Source of the DNA: an uncultured Acidimicrobiales bacterium
GTDB taxonomy: Bacteria > Actinomycetota > Acidimicrobiia > Acidimicrobiales > SHLQ01
Length of the DNA: 64,000 nt
Assembly (NCBI GenBank): GCA_938084885.1
Contig: CALKGG010000018.1
Coordinates: 1 to 64,000 of the forward strand
Reading direction: 5' to 3'
The notes beneath the pieces were generated by a model that was given only the letters and a program-made list of their open reading frames with translations, ran no database searches and was not told the DNA's origin. Positions 45,380 to 54,254 of this stretch are shown in pieces (positions within the stretch are counted from its first letter, which is position 1; each line of letters begins with the position of its first letter). Made by a program: the position numbers and the translations under genes.

Positions 45380-46105
45380 GTGGCGCTCCGGCCGACCCCT
45401 GACGCCGAGATACAACTCGTCATCTTCGATCTCATGGGCACGCTGATTCGCGACGACGGTGTAGTCGATCGGGCATATGACGCCGCGCTGAACCATGCCG
45501 GGATCACATCAGCTGACCCTCGGTATTCGGACGCATGGAAAACGATTGCTGCGCTTCGGGGTCGACCGACGCTTGTCGTCCTCATCGACGTTCTCGGCAA
45601 TCCCGTCAGCGCCGAAGAAGCTACGTGGGCGTTCGACGACAGCATTCTGGCCTCGGTCGACGCAATGGCTCCCATTGCGGGGGCGCCCGAAGTGCTCGGT
45701 CGCCTCGCCGAGCGAAACATCCTCACGGCAGTGACCACGAGCTTCACACCAGAGGTCCGGAAGGCCGTCCTTTCCAAATTCGGCTGGACCGACACCTTTG
45801 CCGCAACGCTCTCGGCTCGCGGCACACGGCGTGGACATCCAGCCCCCGACCTGCTCCTCGAAGCAATTCTCAACCTCGGTATCGATAGTGTTGGTCAGGT
45901 TGCGATTATCGGGGACAGTGCAGCCGATCTCGAGGCTGGCAACCGGGCCGGTGCCGGACTCGTTATTGGGGTGCGCTCGGGTGGAGCATTACCCGGAAAG
46001 CTCGAGTCTGCTCCGCACACGCACCTTATCGACTCGGTCGCCGATCTCGAAGCGGTTCTCAACTCCCCTCGCACCGAGGGCGCTCGCCGCCTGTCAGACC
46101 GGTAA
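45380..46105 (+). CDS. HAD-family hydrolase, phosphonatase-like
   Basis: 241 residues, GTG start 12 nt after the reductase gene. Motif I is FDLMGTLI, with Met where most HAD phosphatases have the second Asp, as in phosphonatase-like members (D-x-A-G-T). Motif II Thr in AVTTSF, motif III Lys region RRGHPAPDLLLEAI, motif IV GDSAADLEAG. Substrate cannot be told; a small phosphorylated or phosphonate metabolite is likely. Confidence 0.85.
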   Translation: MALRPTPDAEIQLVIFDLMGTLIRDDGVVDRAYDAALNHAGITSADPRYSDAWKTIAALRGRPTLVVLIDVLGNPVSAEEATWAFDDSILASVDAMAPIAGAPEVLGRLAERNILTAVTTSFTPEVRKAVLSKFGWTDTFAATLSARGTRRGHPAPDLLLEAILNLGIDSVGQVAIIGDSAADLEAGNRAGAGLVIGVRSGGALPGKLESAPHTHLIDSVADLEAVLNSPRTEGARRLSDR

Positions 46106-46152
46106 CAGCGCACGCATTGAACACCTCACATCGTGAGGAGGCATACTGGGAC

Positions 46153-47244
46153 ATGTCCTCTTCTTTACCAACCCGCGAGACATTAGCCGAGGCCCCCAAG
46201 GTCCTCCTTCACGATCACCTCGATGGTGGGCTGCGGCCAGCAACAGTGATCGAACTGGCGGATCAGTTTGGTTACGACGGACTCCCAACGTCTGACCCCG
46301 ACGAGCTGGCGATCTGGATGACTCGAGGTGCCGATCGGAAAGATCTGGTGCTGTACCTCGACACCTTTGCGCACACAACCGGGGTGATGCAGACCGCAGA
46401 TGCTCTTCATCGCGTGGCGCGCGAGTGTGCCGAAGACCTCGCGGCTGATGGCGTTGTCTACGCAGAGGTTCGCTTTGCGCCGGAGCTTCATGTGGAGAAG
46501 GGTCTCGACATGAACAGCGTTCTTGAAGCAGTGACCTCAGGGTTTGAGGACGGTAGCGCTGCAACCCCGTTGACCATTCGCACGATTTGTTCGGCAATGC
46601 GACAGAACGACCGAAGCCTTGAGGTCTGCCAGCTCGCCATTGCCTGGCGAGACAAGGGTGTTCTTGGTTTCGACATCGCCGGCCCGGAAAACGGCTTCCC
46701 GCCAGATGACCATCTCTTGGCGTTCCAGTTCGCCGAGCGGGAGAACTTTCACTTCACTATTCACGCTGGCGAGGCGTACGGGCCGCGTTCGATCTGGAAA
46801 GCACTCCAGTGGTGTGGCGCCGAGCGCCTCGGACATGGCGTTCGCATCATGGATGACATCACGATTTCCGCAGATGGTGAAGCCGAGCTTGGTCGGCTGG
46901 CTCACTCGATTCGAGATCGACGAATTCCACTCGAAGTCTGCCCGTCGTCGAACCTGCACACCGGCGTTGTCGATGACCTTGCTGACCATCCAATTCGGCT
47001 GTTCAAAGAACTAAAGTTCCGGGTCACGCTCAACACTGACAACCGTCTCATGAGCAACATTTCAATGACCGGCGAGATGGAAAACATGGTCAACGTCTTT
47101 GGTTGGGACCTTGCCGATATGCAGTGGCTCACCGTGAACGCGATGAAGAGCGCGTTCCTTCCGTTCGATGAGCGCCTCGATTTGATCAACAATGTGATCA
47201 AACCCCAGTACGCCAAACTCCTCGCCACCCATCAGGATTTGTGA
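46153..47244 (+). CDS. add: Adenosine deaminase
   Basis: Zn enzyme turning adenosine to inosine. About 363 residues. Metal ligands HDHLDGG near the start, catalytic HAGEAYGP, ERLGHGVRI, VCPSSNLHTG, and LNTDNRLMS carrying the last Asp. This Asp-Asn form is the one I know from actinobacterial deaminases. The ATG at 46153 is used; GAGGAGG lies 12 nt before it. It ends Gln-Asp-Leu-stop within the second palindromic element. Confidence 0.93.
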   Translation: MSSSLPTRETLAEAPKVLLHDHLDGGLRPATVIELADQFGYDGLPTSDPDELAIWMTRGADRKDLVLYLDTFAHTTGVMQTADALHRVARECAEDLAADGVVYAEVRFAPELHVEKGLDMNSVLEAVTSGFEDGSAATPLTIRTICSAMRQNDRSLEVCQLAIAWRDKGVLGFDIAGPENGFPPDDHLLAFQFAERENFHFTIHAGEAYGPRSIWKALQWCGAERLGHGVRIMDDITISADGEAELGRLAHSIRDRRIPLEVCPSSNLHTGVVDDLADHPIRLFKELKFRVTLNTDNRLMSNISMTGEMENMVNVFGWDLADMQWLTVNAMKSAFLPFDERLDLINNVIKPQYAKLLATHQDL

Positions 47245-47286
47245 AGGATTTTGAACCCATACGGTTCAAAATCCTTCACAAATCTA
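47234..47286. repeat. 53-bp palindromic element, copy 2
   Basis: Same geometry as copy 1: arm 47234-47251 identical to copy 1, 17-bp centre 47252-47268 (TGAACC-CATAC-GGTTCA), right arm 47269-47286, differing from copy 1 only at its last two bases. Here the pairing runs unbroken for 22 bp around a 5-nt loop. It supplies Gln-Asp-Leu-stop of adenosine deaminase. The stop of the converging DUF6356 gene (TAG, 47286-47284) lies at the other edge. Confidence 0.93.
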
Positions 47287-47514
47287 GGCGGCGGTGGGTT
47301 CTTCGGCGCGGGCTCCAGCGGTGACGACGGAGTGCAGTTCTTTGATGGCGGTACTGCCACTGGTGCAATGACGCCACGGCATGACCGCATGCACAGCGCA
47401 GCACCAGGCGGCTTTGATCAGCTTTCGTGACATACCCGCGGCAAACACAAAATGCTCAAGATAGGTCTCGTCAACCGACGCCGGGTGCTCGGTGAATTTC
47501 TGCTTGAGCTTCAT
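47284..47514 (-). CDS. DUF6356 family small protein
   Basis: 76 residues. Contains KFTEHPASVDETYLEHFVFA, the hallmark of a small family (DUF6356, as I recall) with one hydrophobic segment (LIKAAWCCAVHAVMPW), so probably membrane-associated. The ATG at 47514 is directly preceded by GAGGGG. The frame is open 25 codons more. Function unknown. Divergent from the Lrp regulator. Confidence 0.7.
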   Translation of the reverse strand: MKLKQKFTEHPASVDETYLEHFVFAAGMSRKLIKAAWCCAVHAVMPWRHCTSGSTAIKELHSVVTAGARAEEPTAA

Positions 47515-47557
47515 CCCCTCACCATAAACAGGTTGCCGTAGCATGTGGTCGCAACAT

Positions 47558-47586
47558 TTGACGCACCTACTGAATATCAGAGTCAA
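47558..47586. promoter_or_regulatory. TTGAC/GTCAA inverted half-sites upstream of lrp-like gene
   Basis: TTGAC (47558-47562) and GTCAA (47582-47586) with centres 24 bp apart lie in the 116-bp divergent region. The spacing suits a dimeric regulator such as Lrp binding its own promoter. TTGAC could equally be a -35 element. Confidence 0.3.
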
Positions 47587-47630
47587 CACTGTTCGCCATA
47601 TCTGAACTCATAGAGCATAAACTTCCAAAC

Positions 47631-48089
47631 ATGGATGCCATCGACAAGAAAATCTTGCTGCTACTACAAGAGAACGCGTCGATTTCGGTGCGACAGATCG
47701 CCGATGAGGTCGGTTTAACCTCGACACCATGCTGGCGGCGAATCCAAGCTCTGGAAACACGTGGGGTAATCACAAAACGAGTCGCCATCGTCGACCCGCA
47801 GCAGGTGAATTTGGCGCTGACCGCCCTCGTCCTCATCAGGACCAGCGAGCACAACGCACAATGGACTGAGCGTTTCCTTGCGACCGTTCAACGATTCGAC
47901 GAAGTGGTCGAGGCCTACCGCACGAGCGGCGAACTCGACTACCTACTGAAGGTCGTTGTGCCAAACATGGACGCGTATGACCAGTTCTACCTGCGGTTGA
48001 TCGAGTACATCGACCTCTATGACGTCAGAAGCACGTTCGTTATGGAACAAATGAAGCACACAACCGCACTTCCCCTCGACTACGTCTAG
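47631..48089 (+). CDS. Lrp/AsnC-family transcription regulator
   Basis: 152 residues. N-terminal helix-turn-helix (MDAIDKKILLLLQENASISVRQIADEVGLTSTPCWRR) within the first 45 residues, then the RAM ligand-binding domain (FDEVVEAYRTSGELDYLLKVVVPNMDAYDQF). Lrp-type proteins bind amino acids and form octamers. The divergent DUF6356 gene is the nearest likely target besides itself. Confidence 0.93.
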   Translation: MDAIDKKILLLLQENASISVRQIADEVGLTSTPCWRRIQALETRGVITKRVAIVDPQQVNLALTALVLIRTSEHNAQWTERFLATVQRFDEVVEAYRTSGELDYLLKVVVPNMDAYDQFYLRLIEYIDLYDVRSTFVMEQMKHTTALPLDYV

Positions 48090-48129
48090 CCAAGCGCTCA
48101 GCGCGCCCATTCAGTGGCGTCGACGGAAA

Positions 48130-48870
48130 CTAGCTCGGAGAACACGCGAGTGCCGCGCCGACAATGCCCGCCTTGTTCAGCATTTGCGCCGGCACGACCG
48201 GCGTCCGCACCTTGTCGAGGTACTCGCTGAAGCCATCGAAGTTCTTGCTGATCCCGCCGCCCAGGATGAAGAGCTCTGGCCAGAACAGCTTTTCGATCTC
48301 TCGAAGCACATCCTCAACCTCACCGCCCCACTTCTTGAACGACAGATCCTTTTCGTCCTTGACCCGCGATGATGCTCGAGCTTCAGCGATTTTGCCGTCA
48401 AGCTCAAGATGACCAAACTCGGTGTTCGCAACGAGCTTTCCATCGGAGAACACCGCCGAGCCAATCCCGGTTCCCAGCGTCAACAGGATCACCGTTCCAC
48501 GAACCCCGAGGCCAGCTCCATATCGAATCTCCGCGAGGCCAGCGGCATCTGCGTCGTTGATCATGGTGACATCACAGCCGATCGTCTTCGAAAAAAGCGC
48601 GTCGCCATCGACGTCGAGCCACGAGTCATCGAGGTTCGCTGCTGTTCTGATAACGCCGTTCTGGACAACCCCAGGAAAGCCAATACCCACAGGGCCAGTC
48701 CACTCGTGATACTCGGCAAGTTGTCGAGCAACGTCCGCAACAGCATCCGGTGTCGCCGGAGTCGGGGTGACGATCCGATGCCGGTCCGACACCATTTCAC
48801 CCTTTACGGTGTCGACCGTCGCCGCCTTCACGCCGGAACCACCGATATCAATACCTAGAACAAGCGACAC
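48130..48870 (-). CDS. ppgK: Polyphosphate glucokinase
   Basis: ROK-family kinase that phosphorylates glucose with polyphosphate or ATP; typical of actinobacteria. 246 residues. [12 protein letters not shown] phosphate loop at residues 6-17, [48 protein letters not shown] (catalytic Asp), [13 protein letters not shown] and [14 protein letters not shown], all matching PpgK closely, with the HAGIVGAA-like C-terminus. Confidence 0.94.
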   Translation of the reverse strand: MSLVLGIDIGGSGVKAATVDTVKGEMVSDRHRIVTPTPATPDAVADVARQLAEYHEWTGPVGIGFPGVVQNGVIRTAANLDDSWLDVDGDALFSKTIGCDVTMINDADAAGLAEIRYGAGLGVRGTVILLTLGTGIGSAVFSDGKLVANTEFGHLELDGKIAEARASSRVKDEKDLSFKKWGGEVEDVLREIEKLFWPELFILGGGISKNFDGFSEYLDKVRTPVVPAQMLNKAGIVGAALACSPS

Positions 48871-48934
48871 TGCAACTTTCCCTTTGCCATAGCCGGACGG
48901 ACGGGCGGCGCCGCCGCGACCTAAAGGCTAGGGG

Positions 48935-50350
48935 TTAGGCCGGAGGTTCTGGTGCAGCGACCTGATCGAGTTCCTCGGAAACCGCAATTTGGTCAGCCTC
49001 AGAGGTTGTCTCGGTCAGCGCCGGCGCTCCGGCACTGGGTGAAGCAGCGCTCGCAGCACCCTCGCCCGGTTCCAGTGCTTCGCCAGAGCGCAGGCCGCCC
49101 GCCATCCTGTCGCGCAACGGCCCCATAATGTCGACACCGGTAGCGGTCTCGATCTGTTCGGCGATGGCGATCACCGAGGCCGGCAGCTGCTTTGCGATCC
49201 CGGGGAGCGCCTGTCCGTCACCGCCTGCGTCGATCACGGTCATCTTGTCGATATCGATGCCGTTGACCGTGGACACGATCTGCTCGATCAGATCTGGCAG
49301 CATATTGAGCACGAAGATGTCGTGAGCGTCAGTGCCTGCGGCCTTGTACTGATCGGTCAAACGCTCAAAGACCTCGACCTGTGCAGTACCTTCCTCGATG
49401 ATGTGGGCAGCATCTGCACGAGCTTGCAATTGGCGAGCTTCGAGCTCAGCTTGCGCGGGAAGCACGACATCGGCCTGCAAACGACGCTTCTCCAACTCGA
49501 TACGTTCAAGCTCGAGCTCTTGTTCGGCAATAGTTTTTGCCTTTTCACCAGCGACGCGTGCTTCTTCTTCAGACGCACGGGCAATGCCGTCAAGCTCAGC
49601 GCTACGAACCCGGAGAAGGTTTCGTTCTTCGACGACCTTGAGCTCTGCCTGAGCTTGCGCGATCTGTGCTCGCTGCTGCGAATCGGCCTCGGCTTGCTCG
49701 GCCTCGGCCTGCTTCTCAGCCTCGGTCACACGGGCAGACTTCAACACGTCGGCAGTTCGGCGACGTCCGACTGCGTCGAGATAACCAACCTCGTCGGTGA
49801 CATTCTGAATCTTCAGCACATCGAGCTCAAGACCGAGCGTTTTGATGTCGTCGTCGGCCTCTTCGATGAGGAATTGGGAGAACTTCAGGCGGTCTTCGTT
49901 GACCTCCTCGGGGGTGAGCGTCGCCAAGACACCACGCAGGTTTGCTTCGAGTGTTTCCTTGGCGATCTGAGCGATCGACTGGTGAGGAACGTTGAGGAAA
50001 CGCTCGACCGAGTTCCCAAGGAGCGAGTCGACGCTCGACACCTTCACGTTGGCAATGCCCTGAACGTTGAGCGGAATCGCTCCCTTCGAGTAGGCGTTGA
50101 GAACCGAAACCTCGAGGGGAATGTTGTTGAGATCCATCCACGAAACCTGCTCGAGTAACGGGATCCGAATCGTGCGTCCACCCTTGACGGTTCGATAGCC
50201 GAGCTTGCGCCCGTCGGGGCCGACCTGTCCTTTGCCACCGGAGATGACCGCAACACGGTTCGGCGGACAGATGATGATCAGGCTCTTCACCACAAAGATC
50301 GCGGTGAGAATCGCTAAGAGAACCGCAGCTCCAAGAATCGCAAAAATCAT
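48935..50350 (-). CDS. Flotillin-like SPFH protein
   Basis: About 471 residues. One N-terminal membrane helix (IFAILGAAVLLAILTAIFVV), SPFH domain (PPNRVAVISGGKG to ~residue 200), then a long Glu/Ala-rich coiled coil (TEAEKQAEAEQAEADSQQRA) and a C-terminal flotillin domain ending in an Ala/Pro/Glu-rich tail. Flotillins organise ordered membrane zones. The ATG at 50350 is chosen; a GTG 10 codons upstream is possible. It follows the NfeD-like gene by 66 bp, the usual flotillin/NfeD pairing. Confidence 0.92.
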   Translation of the reverse strand: MIFAILGAAVLLAILTAIFVVKSLIIICPPNRVAVISGGKGQVGPDGRKLGYRTVKGGRTIRIPLLEQVSWMDLNNIPLEVSVLNAYSKGAIPLNVQGIANVKVSSVDSLLGNSVERFLNVPHQSIAQIAKETLEANLRGVLATLTPEEVNEDRLKFSQFLIEEADDDIKTLGLELDVLKIQNVTDEVGYLDAVGRRRTADVLKSARVTEAEKQAEAEQAEADSQQRAQIAQAQAELKVVEERNLLRVRSAELDGIARASEEEARVAGEKAKTIAEQELELERIELEKRRLQADVVLPAQAELEARQLQARADAAHIIEEGTAQVEVFERLTDQYKAAGTDAHDIFVLNMLPDLIEQIVSTVNGIDIDKMTVIDAGGDGQALPGIAKQLPASVIAIAEQIETATGVDIMGPLRDRMAGGLRSGEALEPGEGAASAASPSAGAPALTETTSEADQIAVSEELDQVAAPEPPA

Positions 50351-50416
50351 AAAAACACGTACCTTCCCGTCTGTGTCCACAGTAGAGCACTCGTGGACTC
50401 CCTCATATTCCGACCG

Positions 50417-51013
50417 TTAAAGCTCAGGATCGACCGCCATAACTTGAGCGATCCCCCCATCGACTTTGACAATGACAACTTCGTCACCGCGTGAAAACCC
50501 TGTCTCTGGCATCGATTCGATCGCACCGGCGGTGAGTTGCAGCCGTTCGCCACCAGTGTCGATGGTGACGCGGCCCCGTTTGCCCGCTTCGATCGGCACA
50601 CTCACCGTGGCGATCCGTCCTTCGAGTTGCCGATCACTAATCGAACTATCGGACTGGGTGTTACGCAGAAAGCTGAACAGCGCCGTGTTGACACCGCCGG
50701 CAAAGACGCCGAGGACGACGGCGAGCGCCAAGGTTGCAATCGCCCCGACACCGACAAGCGATGAGAACACACCAACGCCACCAAAGAACGCAAGAAACGA
50801 TACGTACGAGCTGATTGGAATTCGTTTGAACGCAGAAACATCGCCAATGCCACCGTCAGCACCGCTGATGTCGACGTCGGCGCCTCCAACATCGGCGTCA
50901 AAGTCGACGTCTAGGCCAGCGCCGATCTCGCCCTCAACATCGCCGCCGCCGAGAGCAAAGAGCGCCAAGAGCGGAATACCGACGATTGCGCAAAAGAGAT
51001 ATACCCCGAACAT
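50417..51013 (-). CDS. NfeD-like membrane protein (YuaF/YqiJ type)
   Basis: About 198 residues. N-terminal membrane helix (MFGVYLFCAIVGIPLLALFA), an Asp/Gly-rich loop likely outside, two further hydrophobic segments (SYVSFLAFFGGVGVFSSLVG, AIATLALAVVLGVFAGG), and a C-terminal OB-fold (LEGRIATVSVPIEAGKRGRV, VIVKVDGGIAQV). This is the partner type found with flotillins. The ATG at 51013 is preferred; the start region is divergent from upp. Confidence 0.85.
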   Translation of the reverse strand: MFGVYLFCAIVGIPLLALFALGGGDVEGEIGAGLDVDFDADVGGADVDISGADGGIGDVSAFKRIPISSYVSFLAFFGGVGVFSSLVGVGAIATLALAVVLGVFAGGVNTALFSFLRNTQSDSSISDRQLEGRIATVSVPIEAGKRGRVTIDTGGERLQLTAGAIESMPETGFSRGDEVVIVKVDGGIAQVMAVDPEL

Positions 51014-51084
51014 CGATCCAGTGTAGTTGCTCTTCAGCGCAACAATCCTCTCGTGACCAAGAAACGCGACGCTACATTCGGGGG

Positions 51085-51708
51085 ATGGCAACACACCTCG
51101 TCGAGCACCCGCTTATCTCTGAACGACTGACTCAATTGCGAATGCGGGCAACCCCACGACCTGACTTTCGACGCGTCCTCACCGAACTATCTGGCTTTGT
51201 CATCTACGAGGCCATGCGGGGACTTGAGACCACAACGATCGATATCGATACGCCGCTCGAACCCACCACCGGCGTCAAGATCACCGCGTCGCCACTCTTG
51301 GTTCCGGTCATGCGGGCAGGTCTCGGGATGCTCGATGCTGCGCTCGATCTGCTCCCCGAGTCGCGGGTTGGGTTCATTGGCCTGAAGCGAGATGAGGACA
51401 CGCTCCTCCCCCACGCCTACGCGAATACCGTGCCCGGCGACCTCGACGGCCGCTCGACGCTTATCCTCGACCCGATGCTTGCAACCGGCGGATCGCTTGC
51501 GCATACCTGCAAGCTGCTGATCGAATCGAATGCCGGAACCATTACTGTTGCCTGCGTCTTGACCTGCCCAGAAGGAATTGCACTGATGGATGAGAAGTAT
51601 CCCGACATCGACATCTACACGAGTGCCATCGATGCCTCACTCAATGAGGTTGGCTTCATCCGGCCGGGTCTCGGCGACGCAGGCGACCGCCAGTTCGGCC
51701 TCTCCTAA
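51085..51708 (+). CDS. upp: Uracil phosphoribosyltransferase
   Basis: Makes UMP from uracil and PRPP. 207 residues. Typical VEHPLISERLTQLRM start, PVMRAGLGMLDAALDLLP, PRPP loop LILDPMLATGGSLAHT, and the C-terminal FIRPGLGDAGDRQFG. ATG at 51085. Its stop overlaps the next gene's start by one base (TAATG). Confidence 0.95.
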   Translation: MATHLVEHPLISERLTQLRMRATPRPDFRRVLTELSGFVIYEAMRGLETTTIDIDTPLEPTTGVKITASPLLVPVMRAGLGMLDAALDLLPESRVGFIGLKRDEDTLLPHAYANTVPGDLDGRSTLILDPMLATGGSLAHTCKLLIESNAGTITVACVLTCPEGIALMDEKYPDIDIYTSAIDASLNEVGFIRPGLGDAGDRQFGLS

Positions 51709-52283
51709 TGCTCGACCACGTCTTTGCCGACGCAATTGGCGCCCTCCGATCCGCACTCGAGTTGGCCATGCTCGAACGCCAAGCGATCGAAGAACGGTTT
51801 ACCACCGATGCCCTCTTGGGCGATACCCGTTGGGAAACGTCGTACAGCATTCCCGGCGAGGGAGTGCCCCCTCGGGTACAAGCCGATATGACCTTGCTGT
51901 GGCCAACGTGGTCACAAACTGCGTATCGCAGCTGGTATCTGTCAGGAGAGCTCAACAACATCCCCGCAATCGAGGCCGAGGTCGTCGCCAGAGCGCAACG
52001 TCTCACCGAACCGCCCGACCCAGTAGTGGTCCTTGGCGCCATTCCCGCAACGTCTCCGCTCATTGGCAACAATTTCCTCGAACGCTCCGAGGAAACGACG
52101 ATCGAAACGATCTACGGACCTGACGTGAGCCGCGCCGAGTACGCGATCGAGATTGGTTACTCGGGCATCTTCGAACTGCATGCCGACGTTCTCGCCGACG
52201 GCAACCTACTCGACGAGATCTTTCAGGCTGCCGGCGGCTGGATTTCGAGCACGCTCATCCAGCTCTCCGACTGCGTCAGCTAG
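51708..52283 (+). CDS. Hypothetical protein coupled to upp
   Basis: 191 residues, no family recognised. Soluble, acidic, aromatic-rich middle (TLLWPTWSQTAYRSWYLSGE), no signal peptide or clear motif. Translation is coupled to upp by TAATG, which suggests a related role, but none can be deduced. Converges on the isomerase gene. Confidence 0.75.
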   Translation: MLDHVFADAIGALRSALELAMLERQAIEERFTTDALLGDTRWETSYSIPGEGVPPRVQADMTLLWPTWSQTAYRSWYLSGELNNIPAIEAEVVARAQRLTEPPDPVVVLGAIPATSPLIGNNFLERSEETTIETIYGPDVSRAEYAIEIGYSGIFELHADVLADGNLLDEIFQAAGGWISSTLIQLSDCVS

Positions 52284-52306
52284 AACAGCCCGTCCGCGAA
52301 CCGTCG

Positions 52307-53146
52307 CTACAGGCCGGTGTGAATTTCGGGGAGATCGTCGAACTGTGGCTCACGTCCCTCGGCTTTGGCGCCAAACGACTCGATCATGTCGGTCGGCTGA
52401 AACATGCCAGTCTGCCACGCCGCAATGTACTGAAGAGCATCGGCAACGGTGTGGTCACGGGTGTAGTTGATCGTCTCTTTGGTTCCGTGAATCGCAAGCG
52501 GCGACTTCGATGCAATGCGCGCGGCGACGTCCATCACGGCTTCGAGCATCGTGTCTTGGTCGGGGTACACCTCGTTGACCAAACCAACCTCTTTGGCACG
52601 AGCCGCTGGCATCCGGTCACCAGTGAACGCCAGCTCTCGAGCAATCCCCTCGGGAATGATCTTGGGGAGACGTTGAAGCGTGCCGACATCGGCGGTCATC
52701 CCGATGTTGATCTCGTGAATACAAAACCAGGAGTCCTCGGTGGCATAGCGCATATCGCAGGCGGTGATCATGTCGACCCCAGCGCCGACGACGCCTCCTT
52801 GGGTTGCGACCAGCACCGGCATCCGGGCGCGTTCTAGTGCGTTGAATGTGTCTTGCAAATGGAGCACGTTGTAGCGAAACACCGACCGCGCTCGACCCAC
52901 CTCGACCTCGCTGTTGTCATCGAGCGCTCCCCCGGTAAACACGCTCAAGTCCATGCCCGCAGTGAAGTGTTTCCCCGTCGAGGAGATCACGATGGCGCGG
53001 GCCGCGCCGCGGTTGCTTATCTCATCGACGAGCTGGGGCAACTCGCGCCAGAAATCCGGCGTCATCGAGTTGAGCTCATCGGGACGATTCAACACGATGT
53101 GCGCGATCGAATCGGACTCGGTTACCGCAAAACACTGATTTCCCAT
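52307..53146 (-). CDS. Enoyl-CoA hydratase/isomerase, dienoyl-CoA isomerase (ECH1) type
   Basis: 279 residues, crotonase fold. Oxyanion-hole loops GKHFTAGMDLS and QGGVVGAGVDM. The stretch IHEINIGMTADVGTLQRLPK matches the ECH1 dienoyl-CoA isomerase pattern, with the two acidic catalytic residues (Glu and Asp) in place. Likely shifts double bonds during unsaturated fatty-acid oxidation; ETF in this window could serve the same pathway. 10 bp separate it from the upstream PfkB gene. Confidence 0.9.
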   Translation of the reverse strand: MGNQCFAVTESDSIAHIVLNRPDELNSMTPDFWRELPQLVDEISNRGAARAIVISSTGKHFTAGMDLSVFTGGALDDNSEVEVGRARSVFRYNVLHLQDTFNALERARMPVLVATQGGVVGAGVDMITACDMRYATEDSWFCIHEINIGMTADVGTLQRLPKIIPEGIARELAFTGDRMPAARAKEVGLVNEVYPDQDTMLEAVMDVAARIASKSPLAIHGTKETINYTRDHTVADALQYIAAWQTGMFQPTDMIESFGAKAEGREPQFDDLPEIHTGL

Positions 53147-53156
53147 AACGGGGAGA

Positions 53157-54134
53157 TTACTCGGCGCAGAAGCTCTTCAACGACTGGAGCGGCCGCGCCC
53201 CAATGTGTCCAATAATCTCGGCTGCTGCACAACTCCCCATCCGTCCAGCGACCCCGAGCGGTGCTCCACTCGCGAGTCCGGCCAAGACACCAGCGGCGTA
53301 GAGATCGCCCGCTCCGGTAGTGTCGACCCGCTTGTCGACCTCCACGACAGGAATTTCAATGACGTCATCGCGTGTCACGATCAGCGACCCGGCACGACCC
53401 TGGGTGATGCATGCAGTCTCGGTGAGGTCTCGCACACCAGAGATCAGCGCGTCGTGATCGCCGGTGCCAAGCAGGGAGACGAGCTCGTCGTGATTGCCGA
53501 ACAGCAAGGTGACTCGATCCTGGATCAGCGAAAGCCACTCGTCGCGATGGCGCTCGACCGCAAACGGATCCGACAGCGTAAGCGACGCAGTCACACCGTT
53601 ATCTCGGGCAATGTCCATTGCGAGCCGGATGGCTTGCTTGGCTTCCTCGAGGTCCCACAGGTACCCCTCGCAGTAGAGGATCTTCGCTGACGCGACGAGC
53701 TCTTCGGAGATGTCACTGGTCGTGAGCCGAGCGCTTGCGCCGAGGAACGTGTTCATTGTCCGCTCGCCGTCGGGTGTGACCTGGATGAGACAGCGCGCCG
53801 TGGCCGGACCCGACTCGGCAGCAGCGACATCGAACTGCACGCCAGTCTCGCGAATATCGTCGACGAACACGTCGCCGAGCTCGTCGTTACGGATCTTCCC
53901 AACATATGCAGCGCTGACCCCAAAGGACGCAACACCGACCATCGTGTTGGCAGCTGAACCACCGGACTCCTTGAGCCCGTCGGGCATGAGCGTCGTCAGC
54001 GACTCGGCCCGAGGTTCATCGATCAAGGTCATCGACCCACGGTTGAGGTCGTTCTCCGAAATAAAGCTCTCGGGAACCTGGCCGATCACATCGACGATCG
54101 CATTACCGACACCGACCACATCTGCAGAACTCAT
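53157..54134 (-). CDS. PfkB-family kinase, adenosine-kinase-like
   Basis: 325 residues. PfkB signature 2 DTTGAGDLYAAGVLAG with catalytic Asp, and the N-terminal GGSAANTMVGVASFG. The N-terminus VVGVGNAIVDVIGQVPESFI and the motif LGASARLTTSDI resemble adenosine kinases, so AMP from adenosine is the likely product, but other nucleosides or sugars cannot be excluded. Divergent from pepN. Confidence 0.87.
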   Translation of the reverse strand: MSSADVVGVGNAIVDVIGQVPESFISENDLNRGSMTLIDEPRAESLTTLMPDGLKESGGSAANTMVGVASFGVSAAYVGKIRNDELGDVFVDDIRETGVQFDVAAAESGPATARCLIQVTPDGERTMNTFLGASARLTTSDISEELVASAKILYCEGYLWDLEEAKQAIRLAMDIARDNGVTASLTLSDPFAVERHRDEWLSLIQDRVTLLFGNHDELVSLLGTGDHDALISGVRDLTETACITQGRAGSLIVTRDDVIEIPVVEVDKRVDTTGAGDLYAAGVLAGLASGAPLGVAGRMGSCAAAEIIGHIGARPLQSLKSFCAE

Positions 54135-54254
54135 TTACTCTCCTCGCCGCTTTGGCACGGCCACCGAAGGTACCATTCTGAACTCCGGCCTCCACCATTC
54201 GCTGCAGCCCGCACGGGCCACTCCAGCGCACCTTCGACCAACAAGAGGAATCTC

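Noticed and set aside
45380-46105. Phosphonate pathway from the phosphonatase-like HAD and the PEP-mutase-like fusion
   Set aside because: The two genes are 12 kb apart, the fusion lacks a typical PEP mutase motif set, and no transporter or decarboxylase for phosphonates is present.
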